NCBI GenBank assembly: GCA_963575745.1 | Contig: CAUYUJ010018295.1 | Coordinates: forward strand, 2,501 to 66,500 | Length of the DNA: 64,000 nt | Source: Prorocentrum cordatum | Taxonomy: Eukaryota; Sar; Dinophyceae; Prorocentrales; Prorocentraceae | Direction: 5' to 3' | Shown here: piece after piece, positions 12,498 through 22,273 of the stretch | Position numbering within the stretch: the first letter of the stretch is position 1 | How the letters are laid out: each line of letters opens with the position of its first letter | Notes under the pieces: generated by a model | Told to the model about the DNA's origin: nothing | Seen by the model: the letters and a program-made list of their open reading frames with translations, nothing else | The model's database searches: none | Translations under genes and position numbers: made by a program

Positions 12498-13699
12498 TCG
12501 TAGAGCTTTCCCAGCTCGAAACTTAAGATAATAACTCGCCCTTAGCTAGTTGCTGGAAGCTTAAGAGTAATTCCGGCACGCTGGAGAGCTAGTTGGCAAG
12601 GAAAATCTCGACAGACCTTTAGCTGACTTTTGGTCGATTCAAAATGATATTTTCGAAATTCTAAGATTCGTTTGAGCTCTAGTATGTTTCCGAGCATATT
12701 CGATTATTCCGGCTCGCCATCTTAATCTCAGCTCGATCGGGAATATTTCTGCAGAAACGTATCGCGGCGGAATCGGCTGTTTCGAGTCATCTTGATACGC
12801 TTTGTCGGTATTTTGTTTTTAACCTGAGCTGTAGGGCAGCTACAGAGCTCATCATCACAGCAATCGATTGCAAATCCTCAGGCGCGTTCGTCTGTTGCAT
12901 CTAGAGGTCTGAACTCGGTCTGCCGCCTGAGCTGGGTCCGCGAATATTCGTGTTGTTCGAGGCACTTTGAGAGATGCTGACAGTTTTCTGCTCCTAACTC
13001 GAGCTGTAGGGGGGCTAGAGGCTCGTTCCCACAGGGATCGATTCGAAGAGATCAGGCGCGTCCGCCTGCCGAATCCAGAGCGGAAATTGGTTTGCTGCCC
13101 GAGCTAGGTTCGTAAAACTATGCGTATTCGTCGAGTCGTCTTGAGAAGTGCCGTCCGTTTTCTGCAAGTAACTCGAGCTGTACCAGGGCTGCAGGGTTGG
13201 TAAGCACTGGGATCGATTCCGAGACATCAGTCGCGTCCATCTGTCGCATTCAGAGCCCTGCCCGAGCTAAGTTTGCGAAACTATTCGTATTGTTCTAGCC
13301 ATCTTTAGAGGTGCTGTCGATTTTCTGCACGTAACTCGGGCTGTGAAGGGGGCTGCATGCTGATAACCACAGGAATCGATCCAGAGAAACGTCCGTCTGT
13401 TGTATTCAGATGTCTGAACTCGGTCTGATACTCGAGCTAGATTCGCGAAACTATTTGTATTGTTCGAGTGATCTTCAGAGGTGCTGTCGTTTTTCGCACG
13501 TAACTCGGGCTGTATGGGAGCTACGGAGCTCGTGCGCAGAGAAAAGAATCCAGGAGCATGAGGGGCGTTTGGCTGTTGCATCGAGAGGTCTGAAATCGTT
13601 TAGGATGAAAACCTATTCGTTTTTGCAATTTTTCCGACATTATATATGCTGAGTCCCTCGGCGGTAACCAAGGTTCACGGTTTGCCGCCGGCGTCCAGT
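12498..13699 (+). repeat. A cassette, copy 2 (damaged right end)
   Basis: Begins ACTCGTAGAGCTTTCCC, has the A leader and several 165-180 bp monomers, and ends with a hairpin and GTCCAGT. The right terminal repeat is deleted: TATATGCT joins directly to GAGTCCCTCGGCGG, where other copies have CAGGAAGCTCTAC in between. Confidence 0.8.
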
Positions 13700-15042
13700 A
13701 CCTCGTAGAGCTCTATGAGCTAGAGGAATTCCGGCGCGGGCTGGAGCTACTAACTCGTAGAGCTTCCCTTAGCAAGCTATTGCTGGAAGCTTAAGAGTAA
13801 TTCCGGGGCGCTGGATGGGCTAGTTGGCAAGAAAAATCGCGACGTACCTTTTAACTCGTAGAGCTTCCCTTAGCTAGTTGCTGGAAGCTTAAGAGTAATT
13901 CCGGCGCGCTGAAGAGCTAGTTGGCAAGAAAAATCTCGACGGACTTTTTGCTGACTTTTGTCGGTTGAAAATTTTGTTCTCGAAATTCCAATATTCGTTT
14001 GAGCTCTAATATTTTTTCCGACCATATTCGATCTCATTCCCGCTCGCCATTTCAATCTCAGCTCGATCGGGTAAATATTTCTGCAAAAAAGCATCGCGGC
14101 GGGATCGGCTGTTTCGAGTCATCTTGAGACGCGTTGTCGGTATTTTGTACTTAACTCGAGCTGTAGGGCAGCTACAGAGCTCATTCTCACAGCAATCGAC
14201 TGCGAATCATCAGGCGCGTTCGTCTATCCTATCTAGAGGTCTGAACTCGGTCTGCTGCCCGAGCTAGGTCCGCGAATATTCGTGTTGTTCGAGTCATTTT
14301 GAGAGGTGCTGACAGTTTTCTGCTGCTAACTCGAGCTGTAGGGGGGCTACAGGGCTCGTTCTCACAGGAATGGACTCGGAGACATCAGGGGCGTCCGCCT
14401 GCCGAATCCAGAGCTCGGAAATCGGTTTGCTGCCTGAGCTAGGTTCGCAAAACTATTCGTATTCGTCGAGTCGTCTTGAGAAGTGCTGTCCGTTTTCTGC
14501 CATTAACTCGAGCTGTACGGGGGCTGCAGGGTTGGTCATCACTGGGATCGATTCCGAGACATCAGTCGCGTCCATCTGTCGCATTCAGAGCCCTGAACTC
14601 GGCCTGCTGCCCGAGCTAGGTTCGCGAAACTATTCGTAGTGTTCGCATCTTCAAAGGTGCTGTCGATTTTCTGCACGTAACTCGGGCTGTAAGGGGGCTG
14701 CAGGCTGGATATCACAGGAATCGATCCAGAGACATCAGGCGCGTCCGCCTGTTGCATTCAGATGTCTGAACTCGGTCTGATACTCGAGCTAGATTCGCGA
14801 AACTATTTGTATTGTTCGAGTGATCTTGAGAGGTGCTGTCGATTTTCGCACGTAACTCGGGCTGTAGGAGAGCTACGGAGCTCGTGCGCAGAGAAGAGGA
14901 TCCAGAAGCATGAGGGGCGTTTGGCTATTGCATCGAGAGGTCTGAAATCGTTTAGGATGAAAAACTATTCGTTCTCTGCAATTTTTTCCGACATTATATA
15001 TGATCAGGAAGCTCTACGAGTCCCCCGGCGGTAACCAAGGTT
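13700..15042 (+). repeat. Higher-order repeat alpha, copy 1 (B-head + two A-heads + A cassette)
   Basis: A shortened B head (CCTCGTAGAGCTCTATGAGC), two successive A heads (near 13755 and 13854), then an A cassette ending GGAAGCTCTACGAGT and the left hairpin arm CCGGCGGTAA (15026-15034), where LINE-A begins. The order and most of the sequence repeat at 20890-22273, so LINE-A lies at the junction of two tandem higher-order units. Confidence 0.85.
15033..15042 (+). repeat. LINE-A left target-site duplication
   Basis: AACCAAGGTT occurs here and again at 20880-20889, directly after the A-rich tail. This is a 10-bp direct repeat bracketing LINE-A, lying in the loop of the A-cassette hairpin. Confidence 0.7.
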
Positions 15043-15068
15043 TAGGAGTCCCCCGGCGGTAAGAAAGG

Positions 15069-16625
15069 TTGAGGAAGCGGAGTTTACCTCCCGCTCTCCC
15101 TCGGCCTTGGCCCGTCGGGGGGCTCACTCGAGCTGCATCGTGCAGTCAGGCAGCCTGCCCCTGGCCCGCCGCGCGGGGGCGCGTGGCGATCGGGCCACTT
15201 CGTCGACTTCGGCGAGTCCGAGGTAAGCAGGCCGCCTGCATTTGTTTGTATTTGTTTGTGTGCATTGTTGCGGCATTTTGCCGCGTCGAGCTGGACGGGA
15301 CGAGCCAGAGTCAATCGATCGATTTGGACCGCTGGGGAGCCAACTTCGGACATTGGGAGTGGGAGTATCTTGCCAGACAGGTTGGTAGAGCTCGACACGA
15401 CGATAAGGATTCTCTAGTCGACATACCATCTGGGCCACCTGATCTCTCTCCCACTTTACCTCACCATCCTGTTGCCCCATATAACTTTCATCAGTTGAGT
15501 GCACATCTCAAACGTACTCGAGAAGATCGATCGTTCTGTGCGAAGTGGAATATCCCTTGTAATATCTCAGACGGCAAGATGGCTGCCTCATCAGCTGCTG
15601 CGGTCCCCGAGGTTTTCGCCATGGACGCCACTGATATGCCCGTTCCAGGAGCCAAGGAGGAGGAGGTCCCAGAGGGAAAACGTGTCAAAATTCAGACGGT
15701 TGAAGGCCTCGAGGAGGCCATGACAAAGGGGATGGACAAGATCACGACGCTTGTTGCATCTCTGGGAGGTAAGATGACGGAGGGCTTCCAATCAACACAT
15801 CGAAGCATCACGGATCTCGGCACCCAGCTCAATGCTCGTGTTGATTCGGTGGAGAAAAATGTACAGCAGGCGATGACGGACATAGATGCTATTACTAAGA
15901 AGGTTGAGGATCAGAGGCTCCAGATAATCCAGCTCCAGCAGGCTCCTGCAGGTGGGGCCCCCAGAGCAGGCACCTCTACGACAGCGTCCTCGGCGGAAAC
16001 TCGGCAGTCAGTGCAGAATTTCACCCCATCGTTCGTCGAGCTCAAGGGATGGGTGACGGACTGGAGGGATGCAGAGAAGCGTCAGGAGGAGATGTTATCA
16101 CAGCAGGCGTTGAATTCACTGCTGAATGAGGTCCTGGCTGGAGAATGGTTCAGTGGTGTGAAGGAGTTTCTGGACCTGAACCAATCCAAGAGGTTCAACA
16201 CAGGTAGAGAGGCATGGGGGTATTCGCGTGCTCGGCTCTATTTCCAGAATGGGGTTACCAGTGACCAGCTGTGGGATCTCCGTCGTCGACTCGTTGCCGC
16301 GATCGCCGACAACAAACTCCAGCACGCCCCCAGGGCCCTCAAGGTCCACATCGAGGCCCCCCCCTGGAAGAAGCCCCATCTGGATGCCGCTGGGATCTTT
16401 CAGGCCAAGTTCAAGAGTTTCAAGAAGCATCATTCGAATCTCAGGGCTGAGACGGGACCACCGATTACGTTCATGTGGGGCTCCAGTGACCACTTACCAC
16501 CTCCAGGGAAGATTGTGGCCAAGTTCTCTCTGCAGAATGGCTGGGAGATTACTCGTGCAATGAATCAGCTTGAGCCAGGGATCAACATTGATGAGTTGCG
16601 AGCGAGGATTTCCAGTACGAACTAG
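15069..16625 (+). CDS. LINE-A ORF1 protein (coiled coil + conserved C-terminal domain)
   Basis: Putative nucleic-acid-binding first protein of the LINE. The frame is open from 15069, but the first ATG is at 15579 (MAASSAAAVPE), so the true start is uncertain. A basic KRTRED motif just upstream of that ATG is matched in the other copies. Then come an acidic/basic linker, a predicted coiled coil (roughly residues 210-300, heptad-like, rich in Lys/Gln/Ile) and a conserved C-terminal region. The latter has FVELKGWVTDW (near 320), an aromatic/basic strand REAWGYSRARLYF and the signature APPWKKPHLDAAG. LINE-B, C and D share GWVTxW-like and APWK motifs. I see no CCHC zinc knuckle. It ends in TAG, in frame with ORF2. 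The family assignment rests on position and conservation, not a named domain. Confidence 0.8.
   Translation: MRKRSLPPALPRPWPVGGLTRAASCSQAACPWPAARGRVAIGPLRRLRRVRGKQAACICLYLFVCIVAAFCRVELDGTSQSQSIDLDRWGANFGHWEWEYLARQVGRARHDDKDSLVDIPSGPPDLSPTLPHHPVAPYNFHQLSAHLKRTREDRSFCAKWNIPCNISDGKMAASSAAAVPEVFAMDATDMPVPGAKEEEVPEGKRVKIQTVEGLEEAMTKGMDKITTLVASLGGKMTEGFQSTHRSITDLGTQLNARVDSVEKNVQQAMTDIDAITKKVEDQRLQIIQLQQAPAGGAPRAGTSTTASSAETRQSVQNFTPSFVELKGWVTDWRDAEKRQEEMLSQQALNSLLNEVLAGEWFSGVKEFLDLNQSKRFNTGREAWGYSRARLYFQNGVTSDQLWDLRRRLVAAIADNKLQHAPRALKVHIEAPPWKKPHLDAAGIFQAKFKSFKKHHSNLRAETGPPITFMWGSSDHLPPPGKIVAKFSLQNGWEITRAMNQLEPGINIDELRARISSTN
16623..16625 (+). other. Stop codon separating in-frame ORF1 and ORF2 (LINE-A)
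   Basis: TAG followed by AGGTGC. The same frame continues without ATG into IASWNVRRAG, the endonuclease N-terminus. LINE-B, C and D have the same arrangement with TGA. Confidence 0.8.
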
Positions 16626-17211
16626 AGGTGCCACGACACCATTGCGTCATGGAATGTGCGTCGGGCAGGTGCAGAGAACGGCCATGACATAATTAATTCA
16701 CTACGTCGTTTAGATGTGGGACTCGCGGGGTTGTGCGAGTGTCAGTTCCTTTCAGTTCGTGATCTCAGCATGCGAGGTTACACAATTTTTCGGAGTACTT
16801 GTCGGAAGGCTGCGGTGATTAGGTCTAAGTCTTGGAGAGACTCGCTCAGAGCCACATATCGTGGCAAAGGTTTTTGTCATTTGTAGTTATTCTAGTGTTA
16901 CGGTTATTGTTGCATATATGCCACATGAGAGTATCAATGCCCTTACGGAAGAACAGTGTGAGCATGATGTGTATGAGCAGATATTGTTTGATATAGCCCA
17001 AGTGCTTCGCACGCATAGGTCTAAGTTCCCGAAGCAGCCGCAGGACCTGGTCTTCTTGACAGATGCTAACGTCGAACTCGAGCCAGATTCGGAGGTCAAC
17101 GGCTTTAGAGTTACTGGATCAGGGCTTTGGAGGCGTCTGGGATTGCTGGGGAGTCTACGGAGATTGATACTGGGATGGAGGAGGGAGCGGATGACGGCAA
17201 CCCGTATATGA
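16626..17211 (+). pseudogene. LINE-A ORF2 5' part: endonuclease N-terminal half, frameshifted
   Basis: AP-endonuclease-like (exonuclease-endonuclease-phosphatase) domain that would nick target DNA. The frame directly after the ORF1 stop gives IASWNVRR (metal-site Asn) and LCECQ (catalytic Glu), ending at 16886. A shift near 16870 leads into a second frame with VIVAYMPHES (Tyr motif) and LTDANVEL (Asp-x-Asn) up to 17211. A second shift near 17125 joins the long frame that starts at 17127. The pieces are colinear with the intact LINE-B endonuclease. Confidence 0.8.
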
Positions 17212-20200
17212 CTCAAACAAAACGTGGTGCACGCAAAGCCAGACCTCATAGGCTTGTCTCGGGCTTCGAAATTCGACGGGCGTCTAGGCTGCAATCGATG
17301 AGGAGGGCCCTACTGGACTTCTGCGGGCTCTGGGGCATCAGGATGGAGAACACATTCGGGCAGAGGAGGGTTACTTTCAAATCAGGTACGGGGGTGGAGA
17401 AGGTGCTCGACTATGTTGGTGTCAGCCGTCGTTTACACAGGCAGGAGCTCACCGTTGGCTGGATGCTGCCTTCGGAAGTCGGCCACGCCTGGACGGAGCA
17501 CCCTTGCAGCAGATACGAGCGTGCGCTGTCTGACCACGCCTGCATAGTTGTTCGCTTGTCTTGTGCACCGTCTGCGAAGAGACGGACCCAGCCTGCTCGA
17601 AAATTCATCCACTTGCAACCGGTGTCACAGCTGGAGTTTGCGAAGAACATGGACGATCGGGGCAGTCGTTACCGTGCTCTGTGCCAGGAAAATGCTGACC
17701 CAGAGGATCGACAGGAGATGTTGGATACGCTGGGACCTGACCTCATAAAGGCCGCCGAGGAGACCCCCCAGAAAGATATCAATCCCAGGAATAATGTGCC
17801 AAAGAAATCCGAGATCCACTGGGCCGCCCAGGTAAGTAAACGTGAAGCTCTTCGTCGGGGGGATAGAGAGGAGGCTAAACGGTGCTCAAAGATTGTGAGG
17901 AGAGAAAGAAGGAGGCTTGAGGCAAGGGTACAGAGGTGGAGGACGGAAATGAACACGAGGAGGAGGAGGAGGGCCAAGACGGAGACGTTGATCCTTGCCA
18001 ACGGGATGGAGTCTCAGAACCGCGAGGAGTGGGGGGACGAGATATTGGGGCACATGAAGTCTAAGGTGGAGGACCCCGAGGCCAGAGAGGTGACCCTGCG
18101 TGAGCTTCAGTCGCTGCGTGGTCTATGTTCGGGAAGCGGATCCTCAGAGGTGTTCTCGATGTCGCTCCTGCTGCGGGCGAGGGCGAAGCTGTCCACGGGA
18201 AAGGCCCCAGGTCCCGACAACGTGACTGTCACGATGTTGAAACAGCTCTCGTGGGCATCTGTGCGACGTGTTCTGGTGAGCTTCCAAGGTGTGTATTCCA
18301 GAAGGTTATGTTGTCCCGACAGTTGGCGTCAACTAGCTGCCACACTCATGCCAAAAGAAATGGACATACAACATTTGACAGATACACGTATGCTATGTCT
18401 ACAGTCGTGTCTTATGAAATGGTACATGACATGTATTGTGATGTTGATTGAGAAGAGGATTGAGGAGCACCGACACTATGTATGCCTGTACGGATTCAGA
18501 TCGGGACGTAAAACATCGGAAATCACCAGCGTTGCCAAGAGGCTCAGCCAGCACTCCGCTGTCTGGGGCAAAGGAGACAGTTTGTGGCTTGCCAATCTTG
18601 ATATCTTACAAGCTTTCGATAATGTTACTCCGTGCCTCGCCATGCGCTGTCTTCGTGCTCTTGACATACCTGCTGATCTCATTGTGGCGTTGATTGAACC
18701 CATGATGGATAATCAGTGCGTGGCCAGCTTCGAGGGCATCGAGGCATCGTCAGCGGTCTATTGGGACAAATCTATTCGAACGGGAGGAGTAGAGGGACCA
18801 ATGATTTTTCTGGCAGTTTCTATCGTACTCTGGAGAGATGTTATCGACAGATGGAGGCAAGAAACGCAGTACGGCATCACATTGGAAAATGATGAGCGCA
18901 TGTTCAATGGTGAGCGTATGACCCACAGTTTCTGGGCAGATAATCTTTTGTTGTATGCGAAGACCCGCACTGACCTTGAGTTGATGGTGCGTGACATGAG
19001 TATCCCCCTGATGAATGCAGGAATGACCTGGAAGCCGAAATCTTTGATGTATATTTACTTTGGTGCGCCGCCTGGCATCCCGCCGTCCCCTGAGCAGGAT
19101 ATCCGTGTGCTGGTGCCGCCTAGTGACGCCGCTCTTGGGATCCGAGAAGTGGTCCTACCGCGTGTTCAAGCGTTTGAGATCCTGGGAGCCACTCTGGAGG
19201 AGACCTGGAAGGACCACTCGGACTCAGAGGCCATGCTCCAGAAAGCCCAGAGGATGTTCTTTGGGGAAATCGCGTATTACCGCTGTTCTGGGATTGACTT
19301 GGCTGAAAGATTTACTCGCTATCAAGCTAAAGTGATTGCTGCATTATTATTCAACTGTGAGGGCAGAACGCCCGACTATTCTACCATTGCTGCTGTTCAC
19401 TATTTTGAAGGCAGATGTCTAGCTATAATGTCAGGTATACGCAAGCGGAGAACTGAAGGCTGGTCTGAGTTTCAACGTAGGCGATACAAAGCGGGACGAC
19501 AGAGTTTTGCTGGACTTGGATTCCGAAGTGCGGTGCAGATATGGATATTTCGTTGTTGGGATTGGGCTAAGGATGTCTCAGTTGCTGCAAGTATTCGTAT
19601 GAGGAGATACACAACACACACAGAGGAGGAGGAGGGAGAGACGGTACCAAATCGGCGTCAGAGGAAAACTCGGGCGATGGCGGCGGCGGCGACTTCTCAA
19701 ACATATCATGTATCTCAGATATCCCAGATGTCGAGTGGCTGTCGCCGGCGTACACCAGATGATCAGCCTGCCATACCTGAGGAGTCGGACATGTCACGTG
19801 AATGGATGATATCTAGGCTGGCCATGTTACATGGAAGGGGGAAGTGGACGGAACATCGTGACACATGTATTCTAGCAATGCCTGTAAAAGATAGGAAGCA
19901 GCTGACACGCATGAACATAGGCGGCCGCCCCCGTGGACATACTGCGTGGGACTGGTGCTTGTGCGATCTCTTTGGTTGTGAGTGGTACCTCTCATTCGAC
20001 AGTTCCGCTGGGTCCCGTGAGAAATACTGCAAGCATTTGCTGACTGTGATTGGTATGCAACACTTGTTCGACTTGTTTGTTCTACCCAGGCCGCCTGGTG
20101 TGAGACATGTGAAGGCAGAGGAGGAGGAGGAGAGTGAGATGAATGAGAGGATGAGCAAACGTATTGCCGCTAATTTTGAGAATGAAACGGAGTGGAGGTG

Positions 20201-20714
20201 TGAGAATATTGAGCGTCTTGGGATGGAGATCTTGGGAGATAGTAAGACTGTTGTAAACTGGATGTGTGGTGAGTGGCAGATTCGCAACAAGCAGTATGTA
20301 CGACTGGTGGGAACACTACAAAATACGGTATCGATGCTGTCTGGATGGGGACTGACCTCACCTGCATCGGGACAGAATCTGTATAAGCATTTCTTTCGTG
20401 AGGGTAATGAGCGTGCGGATAAATTGTCGTGGGAGGCCAGAGGTGGCCAAACTATTACTCGCTGGTTTGCATATGATAAGTTCCTCAGTACTCGTAAGAC
20501 TGCTCTCCGTGGTGCATTCGATGGGGGTGTCAGTAATGAAGGATGTGGAGGTGGGTGGTGGCTTCAGATTGGCGTTGTAGGTAGGGGTTCCAGCGTGCAG
20601 GTTGATTTTCCCATCTCCTCCTCCTCCTCCTCCTCCTCCTCCCTCCTGCACCAGCTCGCACAGCTTCCATTGGCACGATGTGGCCGAGGAGGCGATGAGC
20701 TTGCCTCCTGGTAG
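17127..20714 (+). CDS. LINE-A ORF2: endonuclease C-terminus, reverse transcriptase, permuted RNase H
   Basis: Main open frame of ORF2 (1195 codons; no ATG start is implied, because a frameshift joins it to the upstream endonuclease). In order: end of the AP endonuclease with VLDYVGVS (Asp95) and SDH (136-137); a charged linker; RT from about 355 with GKAPGPDNVT, YGFRSGRKTSE, motif A LDILQAFDN (Asp492), motif B TGGVEGP (Glu556) and motif C FWADN (Asp605, Asn606); a connector; then RNase H-like GDS (Asp1038), REGNERAD (Asp1098) and FDGGVSNEGCGGG (Asp1132). Canonical RNase H has the FDGG-type motif first, so the order is permuted. The frame ends early because of a shift in a (TCC)n run at 20611-20640; the last RNase H motif continues in another frame. 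Confidence 0.88.
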   Translation: MEASGIAGESTEIDTGMEEGADDGNPYMTQTKRGARKARPHRLVSGFEIRRASRLQSMRRALLDFCGLWGIRMENTFGQRRVTFKSGTGVEKVLDYVGVSRRLHRQELTVGWMLPSEVGHAWTEHPCSRYERALSDHACIVVRLSCAPSAKRRTQPARKFIHLQPVSQLEFAKNMDDRGSRYRALCQENADPEDRQEMLDTLGPDLIKAAEETPQKDINPRNNVPKKSEIHWAAQVSKREALRRGDREEAKRCSKIVRRERRRLEARVQRWRTEMNTRRRRRAKTETLILANGMESQNREEWGDEILGHMKSKVEDPEAREVTLRELQSLRGLCSGSGSSEVFSMSLLLRARAKLSTGKAPGPDNVTVTMLKQLSWASVRRVLVSFQGVYSRRLCCPDSWRQLAATLMPKEMDIQHLTDTRMLCLQSCLMKWYMTCIVMLIEKRIEEHRHYVCLYGFRSGRKTSEITSVAKRLSQHSAVWGKGDSLWLANLDILQAFDNVTPCLAMRCLRALDIPADLIVALIEPMMDNQCVASFEGIEASSAVYWDKSIRTGGVEGPMIFLAVSIVLWRDVIDRWRQETQYGITLENDERMFNGERMTHSFWADNLLLYAKTRTDLELMVRDMSIPLMNAGMTWKPKSLMYIYFGAPPGIPPSPEQDIRVLVPPSDAALGIREVVLPRVQAFEILGATLEETWKDHSDSEAMLQKAQRMFFGEIAYYRCSGIDLAERFTRYQAKVIAALLFNCEGRTPDYSTIAAVHYFEGRCLAIMSGIRKRRTEGWSEFQRRRYKAGRQSFAGLGFRSAVQIWIFRCWDWAKDVSVAASIRMRRYTTHTEEEEGETVPNRRQRKTRAMAAAATSQTYHVSQISQMSSGCRRRTPDDQPAIPEESDMSREWMISRLAMLHGRGKWTEHRDTCILAMPVKDRKQLTRMNIGGRPRGHTAWDWCLCDLFGCEWYLSFDSSAGSREKYCKHLLTVIGMQHLFDLFVLPRPPGVRHVKAEEEEESEMNERMSKRIAANFENETEWRCENIERLGMEILGDSKTVVNWMCGEWQIRNKQYVRLVGTLQNTVSMLSGWGLTSPASGQNLYKHFFREGNERADKLSWEARGGQTITRWFAYDKFLSTRKTALRGAFDGGVSNEGCGGGWWLQIGVVGRGSSVQVDFPISSSSSSSSSLLHQLAQLPLARCGRGGDELASW

Positions 20715-20802
20715 CACGGTAACCTGCTGTGAACTAGCTGCCTGCGCTGCCCTGACGAGAGCTGCTGCTAAGGTGGCGTGCGCTCTGCTACGACCTACCT
20801 AA
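20602..20802 (+). pseudogene. LINE-A ORF2 3' end, frameshifted RNase H tail
   Basis: After the (TCC)n slippage site this frame gives HWHDVAEEAMSLPPGSTVT then CCELAACAAL. These align with WRDVAEAALLLPRDSTVT and DAELTALERL at the C-terminus of LINE-D. It carries the Glu of the AEL-type RNase H motif (as ELAAC). The Asp before it is replaced by Cys. It is part of ORF2, displaced by a frameshift. Confidence 0.7.
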
Positions 20803-20879
20803 GATGGTGGGGGCTCAGTTGCACTGCTCCGCCGATTCGGATTCGGATTCTAGTGGCGGACCGCAAACCGCAAAAAAAA

Positions 20880-20889
20880 AACCAAGGTT
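20880..20889 (+). repeat. LINE-A right target-site duplication
   Basis: AACCAAGGTT directly follows the A-rich tail and matches 15033-15042. The hairpin right arm (GACGGTTTACTGCCGG) continues from here. Confidence 0.7.
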
Positions 20890-22273
20890 GACGGTTTACT
20901 GCCGGCGTCCAGTACCTCGTAGAGCTCTTCGGCATGGATGAGCTAGAGGAATTCCGGCGCGGGGTGGAGCTACTAACTCGTAGAGCTTCCCTTAGCAAGC
21001 TATTGCTGGAAGCTTAAGAGTAATTCCGGGGCGCTGGAGGGCTAGTTGGCAAGAAAAATCGCGACGGACCTTTTAACTCGTAGAGCTTCCCTTAGCTAGT
21101 TGCTGGAAGCTTAAGAGTAATTCCGGCGCGCTGAAGAGCTAGTTGGCAAGAAAAATCTCGACGGACCTTTTGCTGACTTTTGGTCGGTTGAAAATTTTGT
21201 TCTCGAAATTCCAACATTCGTTTGACCATATTCGATCTTATTTCCGCTCGCCATCTTAATCTCAGCTCGTTCGGATAAATATTTCTGCAAAGAAGCATCG
21301 CGGCGGGATCGGCTGTTTCGAGTCATCTTGATACGCGTTGTCGGTATTTTGTACTTAACTCGAGCTGTAGGGCAGCTACAGAGCTCATTCTCACAGCAAT
21401 CGATTGCGAATCATCAGGCGCGTTCGTCCTTCCTATCTAGAGGTCTGAAGTCGGTCTGCTGCCCGAGCTAGGTCCGCGAATATTCGTGTTGTTCGAGTCA
21501 TTTCGAGAGGTGCTGACAGTTTTCTGCTGCTAACTCGAGCTGTAGGGGGGCTACAGGGCTCGTTCTCACAGGAATGGATTCGGAGACATCAGGCGCGTCC
21601 GCCTGCCGAACCCAGAGCTCGGAAATCGGTTTGCTGCCTGAGCTAGGTTCGCAAAACTATTCGTATTCGTCGAGTCGTCTTGAGAAGTGCTGTCCGTTTT
21701 CTGCCATTAACTCGAGCTGTACGGGGGCTGCAGGGTTGGTAATCACTGGGATCGATTCCGAGACATCAGTCGCGTCCATCTGTCGCATTCAAAGCCCTGA
21801 ACTCGGCCTGCTGCCCGAGCTAGGTTCGCGAAACTATTCGTATTGTTCGAGTCATCTTCAGAGGTGCTGTCGATTTTCTGCACGTAACTCGGGCTGGAAG
21901 GGGGCTGCAGGCTGGTAATCACAGGAATCGATCCAGAGACATCAGGCGCGTCCGCCTGTTGCATTCAGATGTCTGAACTCGGTCTCATACTCGAGCTAGA
22001 TTCGCGAAACTATTTGTATTGTTCGAGTGATCTTGAGAGGTGCTGTCGATTTTCGCACGTAACTCGGGCTGTAGGAGAGCTACGGAGCTCGTGCGCAGAG
22101 AAAAGGATCCAGAAGCATGAGGGGCGTTTGGCTGTTGCATCGAGAGGTCTGAAATCGTTTAGGATGAAAAACTATTCGTTCTCTGCAATTTTTTTCGACA
22201 TTCTATATGCTCAGGAAGCTCTACGAGTCCCCCGGCGGTAACCAAGGTTGACGGTTTACCGCCGGCGTCCAGT
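20890..22273 (+). repeat. Higher-order repeat alpha, copy 2
   Basis: Right arm of the interrupted hairpin, then B head, two A heads and an A cassette, colinear with and very similar to 13680-15042. The match includes the AATCGCGACGGACC variant and the GTCCAGT ending, in place of the usual GCCCAGT. It ends with an intact hairpin (CCGGCGGTAA ... TTACCGCCGG, about 22232-22265). Confidence 0.85.

Larger units (their letters stand above)
15043..20879 (+). mobile_element. LINE-A, full-length non-LTR retrotransposon
   Basis: About 5.8 kb with ORF1, then an AP-endonuclease, RT and RNase H ORF2, ending in CCGCAAACCGCAAAAAAAAA. The left end is odd. A second copy of the target (GAGTCCCCCGGCGGTAAG, AAAGGTTGA) at about 15046-15071 precedes the element's own leader, which contains CTGCATCGTGCAGTCAGG (15132-15149), shared with LINE-B. 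There are two frameshifts in the endonuclease and one in the RNase H, so this copy is dead. Confidence 0.9.

Noticed and set aside
20602-20650. (TCC)n run in LINE-A as a programmed frameshift site
   Set aside because: Only LINE-A has it; LINE-B, C and D read through the RNase H without a shift there, so it is slippage damage.
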